A model generated the notes under the pieces. It searched no databases. It was not told the DNA's origin and saw only the letters and a program-made list of their open reading frames with translations. Below are positions 24,560 to 33,140 of a DNA stretch of 33,205 bases, one piece after another. Numbering within the stretch: position 1 is the stretch's first letter; every line of letters starts with the position of its first letter. The position numbers and the translations under genes were made by a program. The DNA comes from Chromatiales bacterium (GTDB taxonomy: Bacteria; Pseudomonadota; Gammaproteobacteria; Steroidobacterales; GCA-2729495), in assembly GCA_016789845.1 (NCBI GenBank), contig JAEUQA010000011.1:1-33205 (forward strand), given 5' to 3'.

Positions 24560-25903
24560 CTAGCCAGCGCCAGCCTGCTCGCCAGCCGCCTTCCGGAAGG
24601 GGGCCAGCGCCGCCCAGAGCGCCAGTGCGGCCAGGGGCACGCTCAGGCAGTTCACGAGCGCGATGGACTTGCCCACGGCCAGGGGATCGCCGAACACGTG
24701 GTCGGTGATCGCTCCCACCGCGGACGGGCCCACGCCCGCCGTGACCAGGTTCAGCACGAGCATCCAGACGGCCGACACCTGGCCCCGCATCTGGTTGGGC
24801 GTGACGACCTGGAGCGCCGCCGGCGCCAGCGCCATGGACAGGCTGGCAAAGAAGATCAGCGGACCGAAGAGCGGGATGACCAGGTCCGGGTCCGTGACGA
24901 ACGCGGACACCGCGCTCAAGGGCAGCAGTCCCGCGGCCGCGAAGAGCGCCACCCGGAGCGTGGCATCCCGGTAGCCCCGCCGCTGGAAGAAGTCCGCGAG
25001 CCAGCCGCCGGTGTAGACACCGAGCGGCGACAGGATCACCAGCAGGCCGCCGAGGCGCAGCGCCGCCTGGGGAGGCGTGAAAGCGAGCACCCGCGTGAAG
25101 TAGACGAAGGCCCACGTGATGATGGTGGTGATCGGGACGGCCAGCAGGGCAAAGCCGATGAAGTGCAGGACGAACACCCGCCAGCGCTGGACGGCATAGC
25201 GGACGACGTCGCCGAGGGGCAGGCCGGCGCCACCGGCAACCAGCTTCCCGCGCCGGACCGGTTCCCGCACGGTCAGCATCAGCAGGGCCACCAGCACGCC
25301 GGGCAGGCCGACGGCGAAGAACACCAGCTGCCAGGCCTTCACGTCGCCCAGCACCGGGAGCGACATCGGTCCCGCCTTCCCCACCGCCTGGATCACCAGC
25401 CCACCCACGAGGAATGACAGGCCGGCGCCGAAGAAGGCGCCAGACTGGTAGACGCCGAGCGCGCGGCCGAGCTTCTCCCGGGGAAAGTAGTCCGCAATCA
25501 TCGAGTAGGCGGCTGGCGACAGCGCGGCCTCGCCCACGCCGACGCCCACGCGGGCCAGGAACAGCTCCCAGAAATTCCGGGCCAGGCCGCAGACGGCCGT
25601 CATGATGCTCCAGAGGAAAATGCCCCAGCCGATGATGGCGCGCCGGCTGTAGCGGTCTGCCCAGCGGCCGATGGGCAGGCCCACGGTGGCGTAGAACACG
25701 GCGAAGGCCAGGCCCTGGAGCAGGCCAAGCTGGGTGTCGGTGAGACCCAGGTCCTGCTTCAGGGGCTCGACCAGCATCGCGATGATGATCCGGTCGATGA
25801 ACGAGAAGATGAACGCAATGACGAGAATGACGACGGCGTACCAGGCAACGCCGGGCCTCGGCCACGGCTCGGCGGCCGCGTGGGCCGGGTTCTGGGTCTG
25901 CAT
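24560..25903 (-). CDS. MFS transporter, spinster-like
   Basis: A 447-residue major facilitator with twelve expected helices. WYAVVILVIAFIFSFIDRIIIAMLVEPLKQDLGLTDTQLGLLQGLAFAVFY and LPIGRWADRYSRRAIIG are the hallmark opening of spinster-type MFS proteins, which in proteobacteria often sit beside TonB receptors. GVGVGEAALSPAAYSMIADYFP continues the motif. The start at MQTQNPAHAA has AGGGGGA upstream, and more distant starts are read-through of open frame. It probably moves the substrate taken up by the adjacent receptor across the inner membrane, but direction and substrate are unknown. Confidence 0.9.
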   Translation of the reverse strand: MQTQNPAHAAAEPWPRPGVAWYAVVILVIAFIFSFIDRIIIAMLVEPLKQDLGLTDTQLGLLQGLAFAVFYATVGLPIGRWADRYSRRAIIGWGIFLWSIMTAVCGLARNFWELFLARVGVGVGEAALSPAAYSMIADYFPREKLGRALGVYQSGAFFGAGLSFLVGGLVIQAVGKAGPMSLPVLGDVKAWQLVFFAVGLPGVLVALLMLTVREPVRRGKLVAGGAGLPLGDVVRYAVQRWRVFVLHFIGFALLAVPITTIITWAFVYFTRVLAFTPPQAALRLGGLLVILSPLGVYTGGWLADFFQRRGYRDATLRVALFAAAGLLPLSAVSAFVTDPDLVIPLFGPLIFFASLSMALAPAALQVVTPNQMRGQVSAVWMLVLNLVTAGVGPSAVGAITDHVFGDPLAVGKSIALVNCLSVPLAALALWAALAPFRKAAGEQAGAG

Positions 25904-25947
25904 GCTGATTCCCCCTGGTGCCGGGGCAGGATAGCGAGTGGGCCGGA

Positions 25948-26850
25948 TCAGGCCAAGCCGGCGCGCCAGGCACCAAGGGCCAGCCACCAGCAGGCGGCCA
26001 GAAGGGCCAGCGTGGCGAGTCCCGCGGTTACCTGGACCGCCGCTGACTGCAGCCAGCGCGGCCGGCGCACGTCGTAGCTGGCGCCCGCGAAGATCCCCGC
26101 GATGAACCCCGTGAGGTGGGCCACCGCGTCGGTCTGCGCGTCGCCGGTGCCGATGTAGGCGAGCAGCACGACGGCGCCGATCAGGGGTGCGTAGCGCCGC
26201 GCCCAGCTCGACGCCCGGCGGGACTCGGCGCGCCACATCAGCGCGGCGATCAGGCCCAGCGCCGCAAAGACGGCGGTCGAGGCGCCGATGGCACGGTGCG
26301 TGGCGGGCAACAGGAACAGGTCGAGGCCGTTACCGGCCCCGGCCGCCAGCAGGATCGTGGCCCAGGCCACGCCGGAGCCCAGGTACTGGCCGGCGAAGGC
26401 GCCAAAGAAGGCGCCGAAGACCAGGTTGGCGACCAGGTGCCCGGCATCGCCATGGAGTGTCAGGGCCGTGATCACTCGCCACCACTCGCCGTCACGGACC
26501 GCGGCCCCGTCGAGGCTGCCCGCCTCGAGCCAGTCCACGCCGTAAGCCACCCGCCCCTGCACCAGGAAGGCGGCGATGAGCACGAGGACGTAGACCGCCA
26601 CGCCGGGCAGGCCATGACCGTGGAGCGTCAGGCCCGGCTTCGGCGGGCTCCGCCGGTTCTCAGCCGCATACAGCCGGAGCTCCTGCCGGGCCCGTCCCGC
26701 CTGCCCGGCAGGCACCAGCAGCAGGGCCGCATCGCCGGGCCCATCGGCAACCAGGTGGGGAATGCCGAGGGCATCGAGGACGAGCGCCTGCTCCTGGCAC
26801 TCCCAGCGCCGGCGGGTCTCGAACACGACGGTCCAGTCGTCAGGGGCCAT
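25948..26850 (-). CDS. Rhomboid-family intramembrane serine protease
   Basis: A 300-residue protein. The N-terminal 70 or so residues form a soluble domain (VVFETRRRWECQEQALVLDALGIPHLVADGPGDAALLLV). The rhomboid core has WWRVITALTLHGDAGHLVANLVFGAFFG (with the GHxxxN motif, His138 and Asn142), the nucleophile Ser191 in GAST, and His245 in AHLTGF, so an active Ser-His dyad is present. It would cleave membrane proteins within the bilayer. Its start overlaps the cytochrome c gene by 11 bp, tying it to the molybdoenzyme operon. A role in processing a membrane partner of that enzyme is possible but untested. Confidence 0.92.
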   Translation of the reverse strand: MAPDDWTVVFETRRRWECQEQALVLDALGIPHLVADGPGDAALLLVPAGQAGRARQELRLYAAENRRSPPKPGLTLHGHGLPGVAVYVLVLIAAFLVQGRVAYGVDWLEAGSLDGAAVRDGEWWRVITALTLHGDAGHLVANLVFGAFFGAFAGQYLGSGVAWATILLAAGAGNGLDLFLLPATHRAIGASTAVFAALGLIAALMWRAESRRASSWARRYAPLIGAVVLLAYIGTGDAQTDAVAHLTGFIAGIFAGASYDVRRPRWLQSAAVQVTAGLATLALLAACWWLALGAWRAGLA

Positions 26851-27166
26851 GCCTGCTCTTGAGATACGTCGCGATCTCCGTCAGTTCGGCCTCGGTCAGC
26901 CAGCCGAAGCCCGGCATGGGCCGCCCGGCCACGGATTCCGGATCGCCGGGCATCCGGCCGACCTTCAGGAAGGCCACCAGCTCGCCGACGGTCTTCCTGC
27001 CGACGAACGCCGAGTCGGCGAGGCTCACACCCAGGCCCTCGACGCCCTCCAGCCCGGTGCCGTGGCAGGCGACGCAGTGCTGGGCGAACTTCTCGTCCTC
27101 CTCCGCCAGCGCGGCCGTGGCGAGGGTGAAGGTGAACAGGCCGGCGACGATGGCAGCATTCCTCAT
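26840..27166 (-). CDS. Periplasmic monohaem cytochrome c
   Basis: A 108-residue class I cytochrome c. A cleavable signal (AGLFTFTLATAALA) is followed by the haem site CVACH (Cys31, Cys34, His35). Met84 in GRPMPGFGWL is the likely sixth ligand, and LTEIATYLKSR is the C-terminal helix. It begins 2 bp after the beta-subunit stop. The b-type haem gamma subunit that usually completes enzymes of this group is absent, so this cytochrome is a good candidate for electron acceptor or donor to the molybdoenzyme. Confidence 0.93.
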   Translation of the reverse strand: MRNAAIVAGLFTFTLATAALAEEDEKFAQHCVACHGTGLEGVEGLGVSLADSAFVGRKTVGELVAFLKVGRMPGDPESVAGRPMPGFGWLTEAELTEIATYLKSRHGP

Positions 27167-27168
27167 GA

Positions 27169-28167
27169 TCAGTACACCCGCACGTCAGGTATGTTGAACA
27201 GCGACTTCCACTCCCGGGCGATCAGCAGGTCCATCAGCTGGGAGGGCTTGCCCTCCTGCTTCTTCTCCATCTCGCCCTGGAGGGTGATCAGCGCCTGGTC
27301 GACCCCGGGGCCGAACAGGTACCGGAGGTATTCCATCGGCACCCGGGGCTCGCTGTCGTCGAAGTCGCCGTCCTCGTCGAAGCGGCTCGGCAGCATGGGC
27401 GGGACGTAATACACGTTGGGTCCCGTGCCGAACTCCGGGTGCAGCGGCAGGGCCACCTGCCACTCGTAGACGAGTTTCGCGATGGGGCCATCCTGGTCCT
27501 CCAGGTAGCCCACGAAGCGCAGCCGGCCCGGGCACTGGCGGGCGCAGGCGGGTGCCACGCCCTGCTCCACCCGCGGGAAGCAGAAGATGCACTTCTGCGA
27601 CTTGCCCGTCACGAAGTTGAAGTAGACCTTGTCGTAGGGGCAGGCCCTGTTGCACTGGCGGAAGCCCTGGCACTTGTCCTGGTCCACCAGCACGATGCCG
27701 TCCTGCTCGCGCTTGTAGATGGCCCGCACCGGGCAGGCCTCGAGGCAGGCCGGCTTCGTGCAGTGGTTGCAGAGGCGCGGCAGGTAGAAGTGGTAGTTGT
27801 TCGGGTAGTCGCCGGAACTCGTGTCCTCGTCCCAGTTGGAGCCATAGGCCAGGGGCCTGTCGGGCTCCAGGTGGCCGCCGGCGCCCTGGAAGTAGATCTC
27901 CTCCACGTTCAGCGTCACGGGGTGGCCGAAGTCCTCCTGGGGATGGAGGTCGCCAAGCTGCAGCCTGCCGTTCTTCCAGCCGGACTTCGCGCCCTTGGCC
28001 TCCCACGCCTTCGGGTAGCCCCGGCCGGGCCTGGTCTCGACGTTGTTCCAGAGCATGTATTCCTGCCCCGGTTCGTCCGTCCACAGGGACTTGCAGGCGG
28101 CCGTGCAGGCCTGGCAGCCGATGCACTTGTTCAGGTCGATGACCATCGCGATCTGGCGACCGGTCAT
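27169..28167 (-). CDS. Molybdoenzyme iron-sulfur beta subunit (type II DMSO reductase family, EbdB-like)
   Basis: A 332-residue electron-transfer subunit with four cysteine groups: C15-x2-C-x2-C-x3-C25, C133-x2-C-x4-C-x3-C145, C166-G-F169-x2-C172-x3-C176, and C193-x2-C-x11-C-x3-C212. In the third group Phe169 stands where a fourth cysteine would be. That matches the Trp/Tyr substitution of NarH/EbdB-type subunits and predicts one [3Fe-4S] and three [4Fe-4S] clusters. There is no signal peptide, so it would be co-exported with the Tat-bearing alpha subunit. The ATG overlaps the chaperone stop (ATGA). Confidence 0.92.
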   Translation of the reverse strand: MTGRQIAMVIDLNKCIGCQACTAACKSLWTDEPGQEYMLWNNVETRPGRGYPKAWEAKGAKSGWKNGRLQLGDLHPQEDFGHPVTLNVEEIYFQGAGGHLEPDRPLAYGSNWDEDTSSGDYPNNYHFYLPRLCNHCTKPACLEACPVRAIYKREQDGIVLVDQDKCQGFRQCNRACPYDKVYFNFVTGKSQKCIFCFPRVEQGVAPACARQCPGRLRFVGYLEDQDGPIAKLVYEWQVALPLHPEFGTGPNVYYVPPMLPSRFDEDGDFDDSEPRVPMEYLRYLFGPGVDQALITLQGEMEKKQEGKPSQLMDLLIAREWKSLFNIPDVRVY

Positions 28168-28910
28168 GGCTCGTCGCCCCCGTCTGCAGGAGCGGCTTCA
28201 GGCGCGACCCCGGTCCGGCCCGAGACTCGCGGACTCGATTCGGGCCGGACCGGGGTCGCGCCTGAAGCCGCTCCTGCATCCACGATCGTGCCGAGTTGCC
28301 AGTCGTGGTCGGTGGCGATGAACTCCTGGACCGCGGCGACGACGCGGGCATAGAGGGAGCCGGCGGCGATCTGGTCCACGTTGGCGGCGAGCTGGGGCAC
28401 CCAACTGGCCAGGTGGCGGCCCGAGAAGTCGGCCTGGGCCAGCTGGAACGACAGGGCATCCGCCTCGTCCGCGGCCTGGGCCTCCCGGTAGCAGAGGTAA
28501 TGCATGAACTCGAGTTCGACGGACAGGTGATCAGGCTGCCAGGCAAACTTGTCGTCGAGGGTGTAGCCGAAATAGTCGTAGAACCGGACCACTTCCTCCC
28601 GGGTGCCGGCGCGCTGGCCGGTCTGCAGGTCCTCGCGGATCGGCGCCGGCGGACCCTGGCTGCCCACCTCGAAGAGGCCGCTGTATTCCGCGCGCAAGCG
28701 GGCGAGCTCCGCACCGCTGACCTCGGCCAGCAGCGGGTCCAGCGCCCGGGCGTGGGGCACCGCCTCGCCGAGGCCGATGCGCTCGCGAAGCGCCGGGCGC
28801 GGGTCCACCTCGTGGGGGGACGCCAGCAGTTCCGAGCAGGCGGCGTAGCACAGGCAGCGGAGCGCAGCGGTCTCCGCGACCTGCCGGCCCGTCACGCTGC
28901 GCCCGGTCAT
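28164..28910 (-). CDS. TorD-family molybdoenzyme chaperone (EbdD/NarJ-like) with repeat-encoded tail
   Basis: A 248-residue all-helical chaperone. Recognisable stretches are LRAEYSGLFEVGSQGPPAPIREDLQTG, VRFYDYFGYTLD, QPDHLSVELEFMHYLCYRE, and FSGRHLASWVPQLAANV, all typical of TorD-type proteins that hold the alpha subunit until cofactor is loaded and export can begin. It lies between alpha and beta genes and overlaps each by 4 bp. Residues about 211-242 are not chaperone-like. They are encoded by a perfect 38-bp-arm hairpin and read AGAASGATPVRPESS... as a low-complexity tail, which presumably stays outside the folded domain. Confidence 0.88.
   Translation of the reverse strand: MTGRSVTGRQVAETAALRCLCYAACSELLASPHEVDPRPALRERIGLGEAVPHARALDPLLAEVSGAELARLRAEYSGLFEVGSQGPPAPIREDLQTGQRAGTREEVVRFYDYFGYTLDDKFAWQPDHLSVELEFMHYLCYREAQAADEADALSFQLAQADFSGRHLASWVPQLAANVDQIAAGSLYARVVAAVQEFIATDHDWQLGTIVDAGAASGATPVRPESSPRVSGRTGVAPEAAPADGGDEP
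28185..28278. repeat. REPIN-like hairpin with perfect 38-bp arms inside a coding region
   Basis: Arms at 28185-28222 and 28241-28278 are exact reverse complements. Each starts with a REP variant (gcaggagcggcttcaggcgc) and extends beyond it. The loop region contains gagactcgcggactcgattc, identical to the loop of the hairpin at the window ends although the stems there differ. It encodes the C-terminal tail of the TorD-like chaperone. Confidence 0.93.
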
Positions 28911-31729
28911 GCCGCCACCGTCCGCCGGCCGGTGTCCGGATCCGCCCTGGCGAAGTCGCAGGTGAAGTCCCGGTAGGTCTGGTTTGGCGCGTAGGCCAGG
29001 GGCCGGTAACCCAGGTGGCCGTAGTCCCCCGCCATGGTGGTCGGCTTGATGAGGCCCGCCGTGCAGACCACGGCGCTGAAGTTCTCGCCGGTGCGGTACT
29101 GCATGGGGTCCCAGCCGTGGTAGGAGAAGATCATCCCCGGCTGCATGCCGGAGCTCACGTGGGCCTGGGCGAAGAACTCACCCGCCGGATTGAAGATGCG
29201 GATGAGGTCCCCGTCGGCGACGCCCCGGGCCGCGGCATCCTGCGGGTTGACGTACACGTCGGGCTCGCCCCGCTGCAGGGAGAGCAACAGCGGATCGTCG
29301 CGCCACATGCTGTGGATGCTGTGGCGGGCGTGGCCCATGAGCATCCGGAGCGGGAAACCCTGGTTCTCCAGCGGCGCGCGATGGGCCGGCAGGGCCTCGT
29401 CGAACCGGATGAACCATTCGTGGTCGACGTAGAACTGCTGCCGGCCCGTGAACGTCTCGTAGGGCTTCTTCTCCCGCACGCTCTCCACGATCTCGTGGTG
29501 GTAGGGCGACTCCTCGTGCTCCCAGGCAGACGAGCCGGAGTGATCCACGCGGATGATGCCCCTGGCCGCCAGCTCGGCGAAGGAGACCTTTGGAATGCCC
29601 GGGGTGGTGTTGATGATGAACTGGGCCACGTCCTTCACGCTCTTTATGCGGCCGTCCATCGTGTAGTAGTCGTGGGTGCGGGCGTAGTCGCGGCGCACGG
29701 ACCGGCCATCCACCTCGTCGTGCACGGCCGACAGGCCGCGCTCCTTCGCGCGACGGGAGATGGCCGCCGCGAGACGGCGGTTGGCCTCCCAGTCGTCCAC
29801 GGACTCGCCGAGCGGTGGCACCGCGATATCGAGCACCTGGATATAAGGGATGCGCGACTGGAGCATGAGATCCGCGCGCTCGTAGTGATGGGCGATCGGC
29901 AGGATGTAGTCGGCATTGTGGGCCGTCACGCCCATGTCCGGGGCCAGGACCACGATCATCTCGAGCCTGTCGAAGCCTTCCTTCCGCCACTGCCTCGAGC
30001 CAGCCCGCCAGTTGGCGCCGTTCTCGCCCGCGAAGAAGGCCATGCGCCAGCCGGCGCCGCTGTAATCGGGAAACCAGTCTTCCCGGATGCTCTCCTTGTA
30101 GTACCGGTCGTAGGTGTCGGCGAGCTCGTCGCCGTACATCCTGCGGTTCAGCTCCTTCAGGTTGGCGTGGTCGTAGTCCCACGTCGTGCCGGAGATCATG
30201 CGCAGGGCCGGGCCGATGCCTGCGGCGGCAAAGCCGCCGATCCCGCGAACCCGCGGCGCGTTGCCAAACTGGATGCCGCCGCCCTCGATGCCCACGTTGC
30301 CGGTCAGCGACAGCATCAGCAGCATGGCCCGCTGCAGCAGGTCGCCGTGCTGCCATTTGCAGGCCGCGTAACCGGTATAGATCATGGCCGGCTTCGCCGT
30401 GGCGAACATGCGGGCGGTCTTGCGGATCACCGCGGCGCTCACGCCGGTCACGCCGGCCATCGCCTCCGGACGGTGCCGGGCGGCGCGCTGCTTCAGCAGC
30501 TCGAATACGGTGGTGACCTCCACCTCGCCATCGAGCGTCCTGACCTTCCACCGGCCCTCGAGGGCGGGCCTGATCGCACCCAGGTCCAGCGTCTCGAACC
30601 GGCGGCGGTCCCGCCCCACGGGCTTCTCGGCGAGCCCGGTGCCGGGCGCCCGGACCATCGCACCGGTGGCCTCGTCCCACAGGTAGTAGACGTTCTCCCG
30701 GACGGCCAGCTTGCCAATGATGCCGAGGTGCTCCTCCCGCAGGAATTCCCGCGTGTCGAGGCGCACCAGGAACGGCATGTCGGTCTGCTCGCTGATGTAC
30801 GGGACGTCGTAGAGCTTCTCCTCCAGGATGACGTCGACCATTGCCATCGCGAGCGCCGTGTCGGTGCCTGGCCTGACGTTCACCCAGTGATTCGAATGCA
30901 GCGCCGTCGGCGTGAACTCCGGCGAGATGGCGATGACCTTCGTGCCGTTGTACTTCGCCTCCCAGAAGAAGTGCGCGTCCGGGATCCGCGTGACCGCCGG
31001 ATTGCTCATCCACACGAGGCAGCAACGGGACTTGAACACCGCTGCCATGGTGTCCCCGGTGTAGACCTGCCCGAGCGTCATGTAGACGCCGGTCGGCAGG
31101 TCGCCAACGCCGGAGTAGAACTCCGGCACCGTCACGCCGGTGATGTTGGCGAAGCGGGACAGGCTGGCGGACGAGGCGAGCTTTACCGACATCTGGGTGC
31201 CGCTGCCGTAGCTGATGCACTCCGGGCCCGCAGTGGTGGCGAGGTCCAGGAACTTGTCGGCGATGGCATTGGTGGCGTCTTCCCAGGAGACGCGCTCCCA
31301 GCGCCCGCTGCCCCGCCCGCCGACGCGCTTCATGGGATACAGGATGCGTTGCGGCCCGTACATGTACCGGGCGTGCCGCAGGCCCTTCTGGCAGCCCCGG
31401 GGCCCGTAGTCCGGCACGTCGGCGCCCGAGGCGCCGTACATGCCCTGCTGCTCCTCCCGCCAGACGATGCCCTTGCGGATGTAGACGTTGAAGGCACAGG
31501 TGCCGGCGCAGTTGGTGCCGTGGGTGCCGTGGGCCACCCGGTCCCAGGTCCACTTGTTCCTGAGGACGTCCTCGAAGCGGCGATACGCCGGCGCCGCGGC
31601 GCCCGCGTCCGCGGTCGCCGCGGCGACAGATCCGTAACGCGTGCTGAGCGCGGCCGTCGCCGCGAGGCCGTGGAGTACAACGCGCCTGCTGGCGGTGATT
31701 TGCACGTGCTGGTCCCGGTCGCCCGTCAC
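28907..31729 (-). CDS. Molybdopterin oxidoreductase alpha subunit, type II DMSO reductase family (EbdA/DdhA/S25dA-like)
   Basis: A 940-residue catalytic subunit. The Tat signal is ASRRVVLHGLAA (residues 13-24). The FS0 cluster ligands are His70, Cys74, Cys78 and Cys113 (HGTNCAGTC ... GPRGCQKG), and a His as first ligand marks the type II clade. Asp210 in GVGDLPTGVY is the likely molybdenum ligand. Relatives oxidise hydrocarbons, steroid side chains or dimethyl sulfide, or reduce selenate or chlorate, so direction and substrate stay open. The GTG start has AGGA nine bases upstream. It heads an alpha-chaperone-beta-cytochrome-rhomboid operon and is divergent from moeA. Confidence 0.92.
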   Translation of the reverse strand: MTGDRDQHVQITASRRVVLHGLAATAALSTRYGSVAAATADAGAAAPAYRRFEDVLRNKWTWDRVAHGTHGTNCAGTCAFNVYIRKGIVWREEQQGMYGASGADVPDYGPRGCQKGLRHARYMYGPQRILYPMKRVGGRGSGRWERVSWEDATNAIADKFLDLATTAGPECISYGSGTQMSVKLASSASLSRFANITGVTVPEFYSGVGDLPTGVYMTLGQVYTGDTMAAVFKSRCCLVWMSNPAVTRIPDAHFFWEAKYNGTKVIAISPEFTPTALHSNHWVNVRPGTDTALAMAMVDVILEEKLYDVPYISEQTDMPFLVRLDTREFLREEHLGIIGKLAVRENVYYLWDEATGAMVRAPGTGLAEKPVGRDRRRFETLDLGAIRPALEGRWKVRTLDGEVEVTTVFELLKQRAARHRPEAMAGVTGVSAAVIRKTARMFATAKPAMIYTGYAACKWQHGDLLQRAMLLMLSLTGNVGIEGGGIQFGNAPRVRGIGGFAAAGIGPALRMISGTTWDYDHANLKELNRRMYGDELADTYDRYYKESIREDWFPDYSGAGWRMAFFAGENGANWRAGSRQWRKEGFDRLEMIVVLAPDMGVTAHNADYILPIAHHYERADLMLQSRIPYIQVLDIAVPPLGESVDDWEANRRLAAAISRRAKERGLSAVHDEVDGRSVRRDYARTHDYYTMDGRIKSVKDVAQFIINTTPGIPKVSFAELAARGIIRVDHSGSSAWEHEESPYHHEIVESVREKKPYETFTGRQQFYVDHEWFIRFDEALPAHRAPLENQGFPLRMLMGHARHSIHSMWRDDPLLLSLQRGEPDVYVNPQDAAARGVADGDLIRIFNPAGEFFAQAHVSSGMQPGMIFSYHGWDPMQYRTGENFSAVVCTAGLIKPTTMAGDYGHLGYRPLAYAPNQTYRDFTCDFARADPDTGRRTVAA

Positions 31730-31842
31730 CGGGCAGAATCCTGAAAGCGAATGAGTCCGCGGCGCATCGGCGGGCCGCCGTCGCGCGGTTGATATTTGTC
31801 ACCGCGCGCGGCCCGCGCCGCTGCGTCTGGCAAGATACCCGA
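31730..31842. promoter_or_regulatory. Divergent promoter region, molybdoenzyme operon and moeA
   Basis: These 113 bp must carry both promoters. TTGATATTTGTCAC at 31789-31802 has one perfect FNR-type half-site (TTGAT) and a partial second half, with the right 4-bp spacing. Oxygen control would fit this enzyme class, but the match is incomplete. No other clear signal is seen. Confidence 0.3.
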
Positions 31843-33102
31843 GTGATCTCCTACGAGGAAGCGCTGGAACTGCTGCGGACCGGGATCGCGCCGCTGGCGC
31901 GACGCACCGTGCCCCTCGCGGCAGCCGCCGGTGAGGTCACGGGCAGCGCCATCAGCGCGCGCCTGACGGTGCCAGGCTTCGCCAACGCGGCCATGGACGG
32001 CTACGTGCTGCGGGCCTCCGCCACCAGCACCGCCTCCCCCGCCAACCCCGTTCACCTGCCGGTAGCGGGACTGATCGCGGCCGGCAGCGCGGCCCCCTGC
32101 ACCCCCGGCCCCGGGGGAGCCGGTGACCAGGCCTGGGAGATCCTGACGGGTGCCCCGGTCCCGGCCACGCTCGACGCCGTCGTGCCAGTGGAGCGGGTCA
32201 CGCGGGTGGGAGCGACCGATGGCCAGCCACCTTCGGTGATGATCTCGGCGCCCCTGCAGCCGGGCCAGAACGTGCGCTTCCCCGGCGAGGATTTCCTGCT
32301 CGGCTCCACGGTCGTGGCCGCCGGCATCCGGCTCGCGCCTCATCACCTGATGGCCCTCGCCGCCTGCGGCGTCGACGAGGTCAGCGTCGCGGCGCGGCCA
32401 CGCGTCGCCGTGCTCACGACGGGCGGCGAACTGGAACACCAGGGCGCGAACCTGGCTCCCGGCCGGATCCGGGACGCCAACGGGCCCTACCTGCGGGCCC
32501 TGCTGCCCCTCCTCGGCGCGGGGGTCGTCACCACCACGACCGCCGCCGATGACGCCACCGAACTGCGGGACCGGCTGCAGCTGCTGGCCCGCACCGCCGA
32601 CCTGGTCCTGACGACCGGCGGCGTCTCCGCCGGCCGACTCGACCTGCTGCCGGCTGCCGTCCGGGAGATCGGCGGCGAGATCGTGTTCCACAAGGTGGCC
32701 ATCCGGCCCGGCAAGCCGGTGCTCCACGCCCGGCTGCCCGGCGGCGCCCTGCTGTTCGGCCTGCCGGGCAATCCCCTGGCGGTGGCGGTCGGCATGCGCT
32801 TCTTCGTGACCCCCGCGCTGCGCGCCCTGCAGGGCCTGGCGCCCGAGCGTCCCGGTCCAGCCGAAACACTCGAGCCCGTGCGCGGCCGCGGCAACCTCCG
32901 CTTCTTCGCCAAGGCACTCGCCGACGTGGACGCGGCCGGACGCCGCCACGTGCGCCTCCTGCCCGGCCAGGAATCCTTCAAGATTGCACCGCTGCTCAGG
33001 GCGAACTGCTGGGCCATCGTGCCCGAGGGCACCGGCGATCTCCCGGCCGGAAGCGTGCTCCAGACCCTGCCGCTCTACCCCGACGACTCCGCCCCACCGT
33101 AG
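31843..33102 (+). CDS. moeA: Molybdopterin molybdenumtransferase MoeA
   Basis: A 419-residue enzyme that inserts molybdate into adenylylated molybdopterin. Marks are ANAAMDGYVLRA (Asp52 region), EILTGAPVPATLDAVVPVE, VRFPGEDFLLGSTVVAAG, VAVLTTGGEL, RDANGPYLRALL, TTGGVSAGRLDLLP, IRPGKPVLHARLPGG, and FGLPGNPLAVAV. The GTG at 31843 (VISYEEALELL) fits the family start better than the ATG at 31789, which adds unrelated Arg-rich sequence. Being divergent from a molybdoenzyme operon, it probably serves that enzyme and the IorB-like one. The TAG stop lies in a REP sequence. Confidence 0.93.
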   Translation: MISYEEALELLRTGIAPLARRTVPLAAAAGEVTGSAISARLTVPGFANAAMDGYVLRASATSTASPANPVHLPVAGLIAAGSAAPCTPGPGGAGDQAWEILTGAPVPATLDAVVPVERVTRVGATDGQPPSVMISAPLQPGQNVRFPGEDFLLGSTVVAAGIRLAPHHLMALAACGVDEVSVAARPRVAVLTTGGELEHQGANLAPGRIRDANGPYLRALLPLLGAGVVTTTTAADDATELRDRLQLLARTADLVLTTGGVSAGRLDLLPAAVREIGGEIVFHKVAIRPGKPVLHARLPGGALLFGLPGNPLAVAVGMRFFVTPALRALQGLAPERPGPAETLEPVRGRGNLRFFAKALADVDAAGRRHVRLLPGQESFKIAPLLRANCWAIVPEGTGDLPAGSVLQTLPLYPDDSAPP

Positions 33103-33122
33103 GAGCGGCGACCGCCGCGACC
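33099..33122 (+). repeat. REP variant containing the moeA stop codon
   Basis: A 24-bp REP, gtaggagcgg then cgaccgccgcgacc. The arms gcggcg and cgccgc are the same design as the REP at 196-219 with a different loop. Its GTAG supplies the TAG of moeA. Confidence 0.75.
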
Positions 33123-33140
33123 CCGGCGCGGATCCGTGGT

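Noticed and set aside
29015..31744. 909-residue open frame antisense to the molybdoenzyme alpha gene
   Set aside because: Shadow frame. The minus-strand protein has Tat, cluster-ligand and molybdenum-ligand motifs, while this frame has none.
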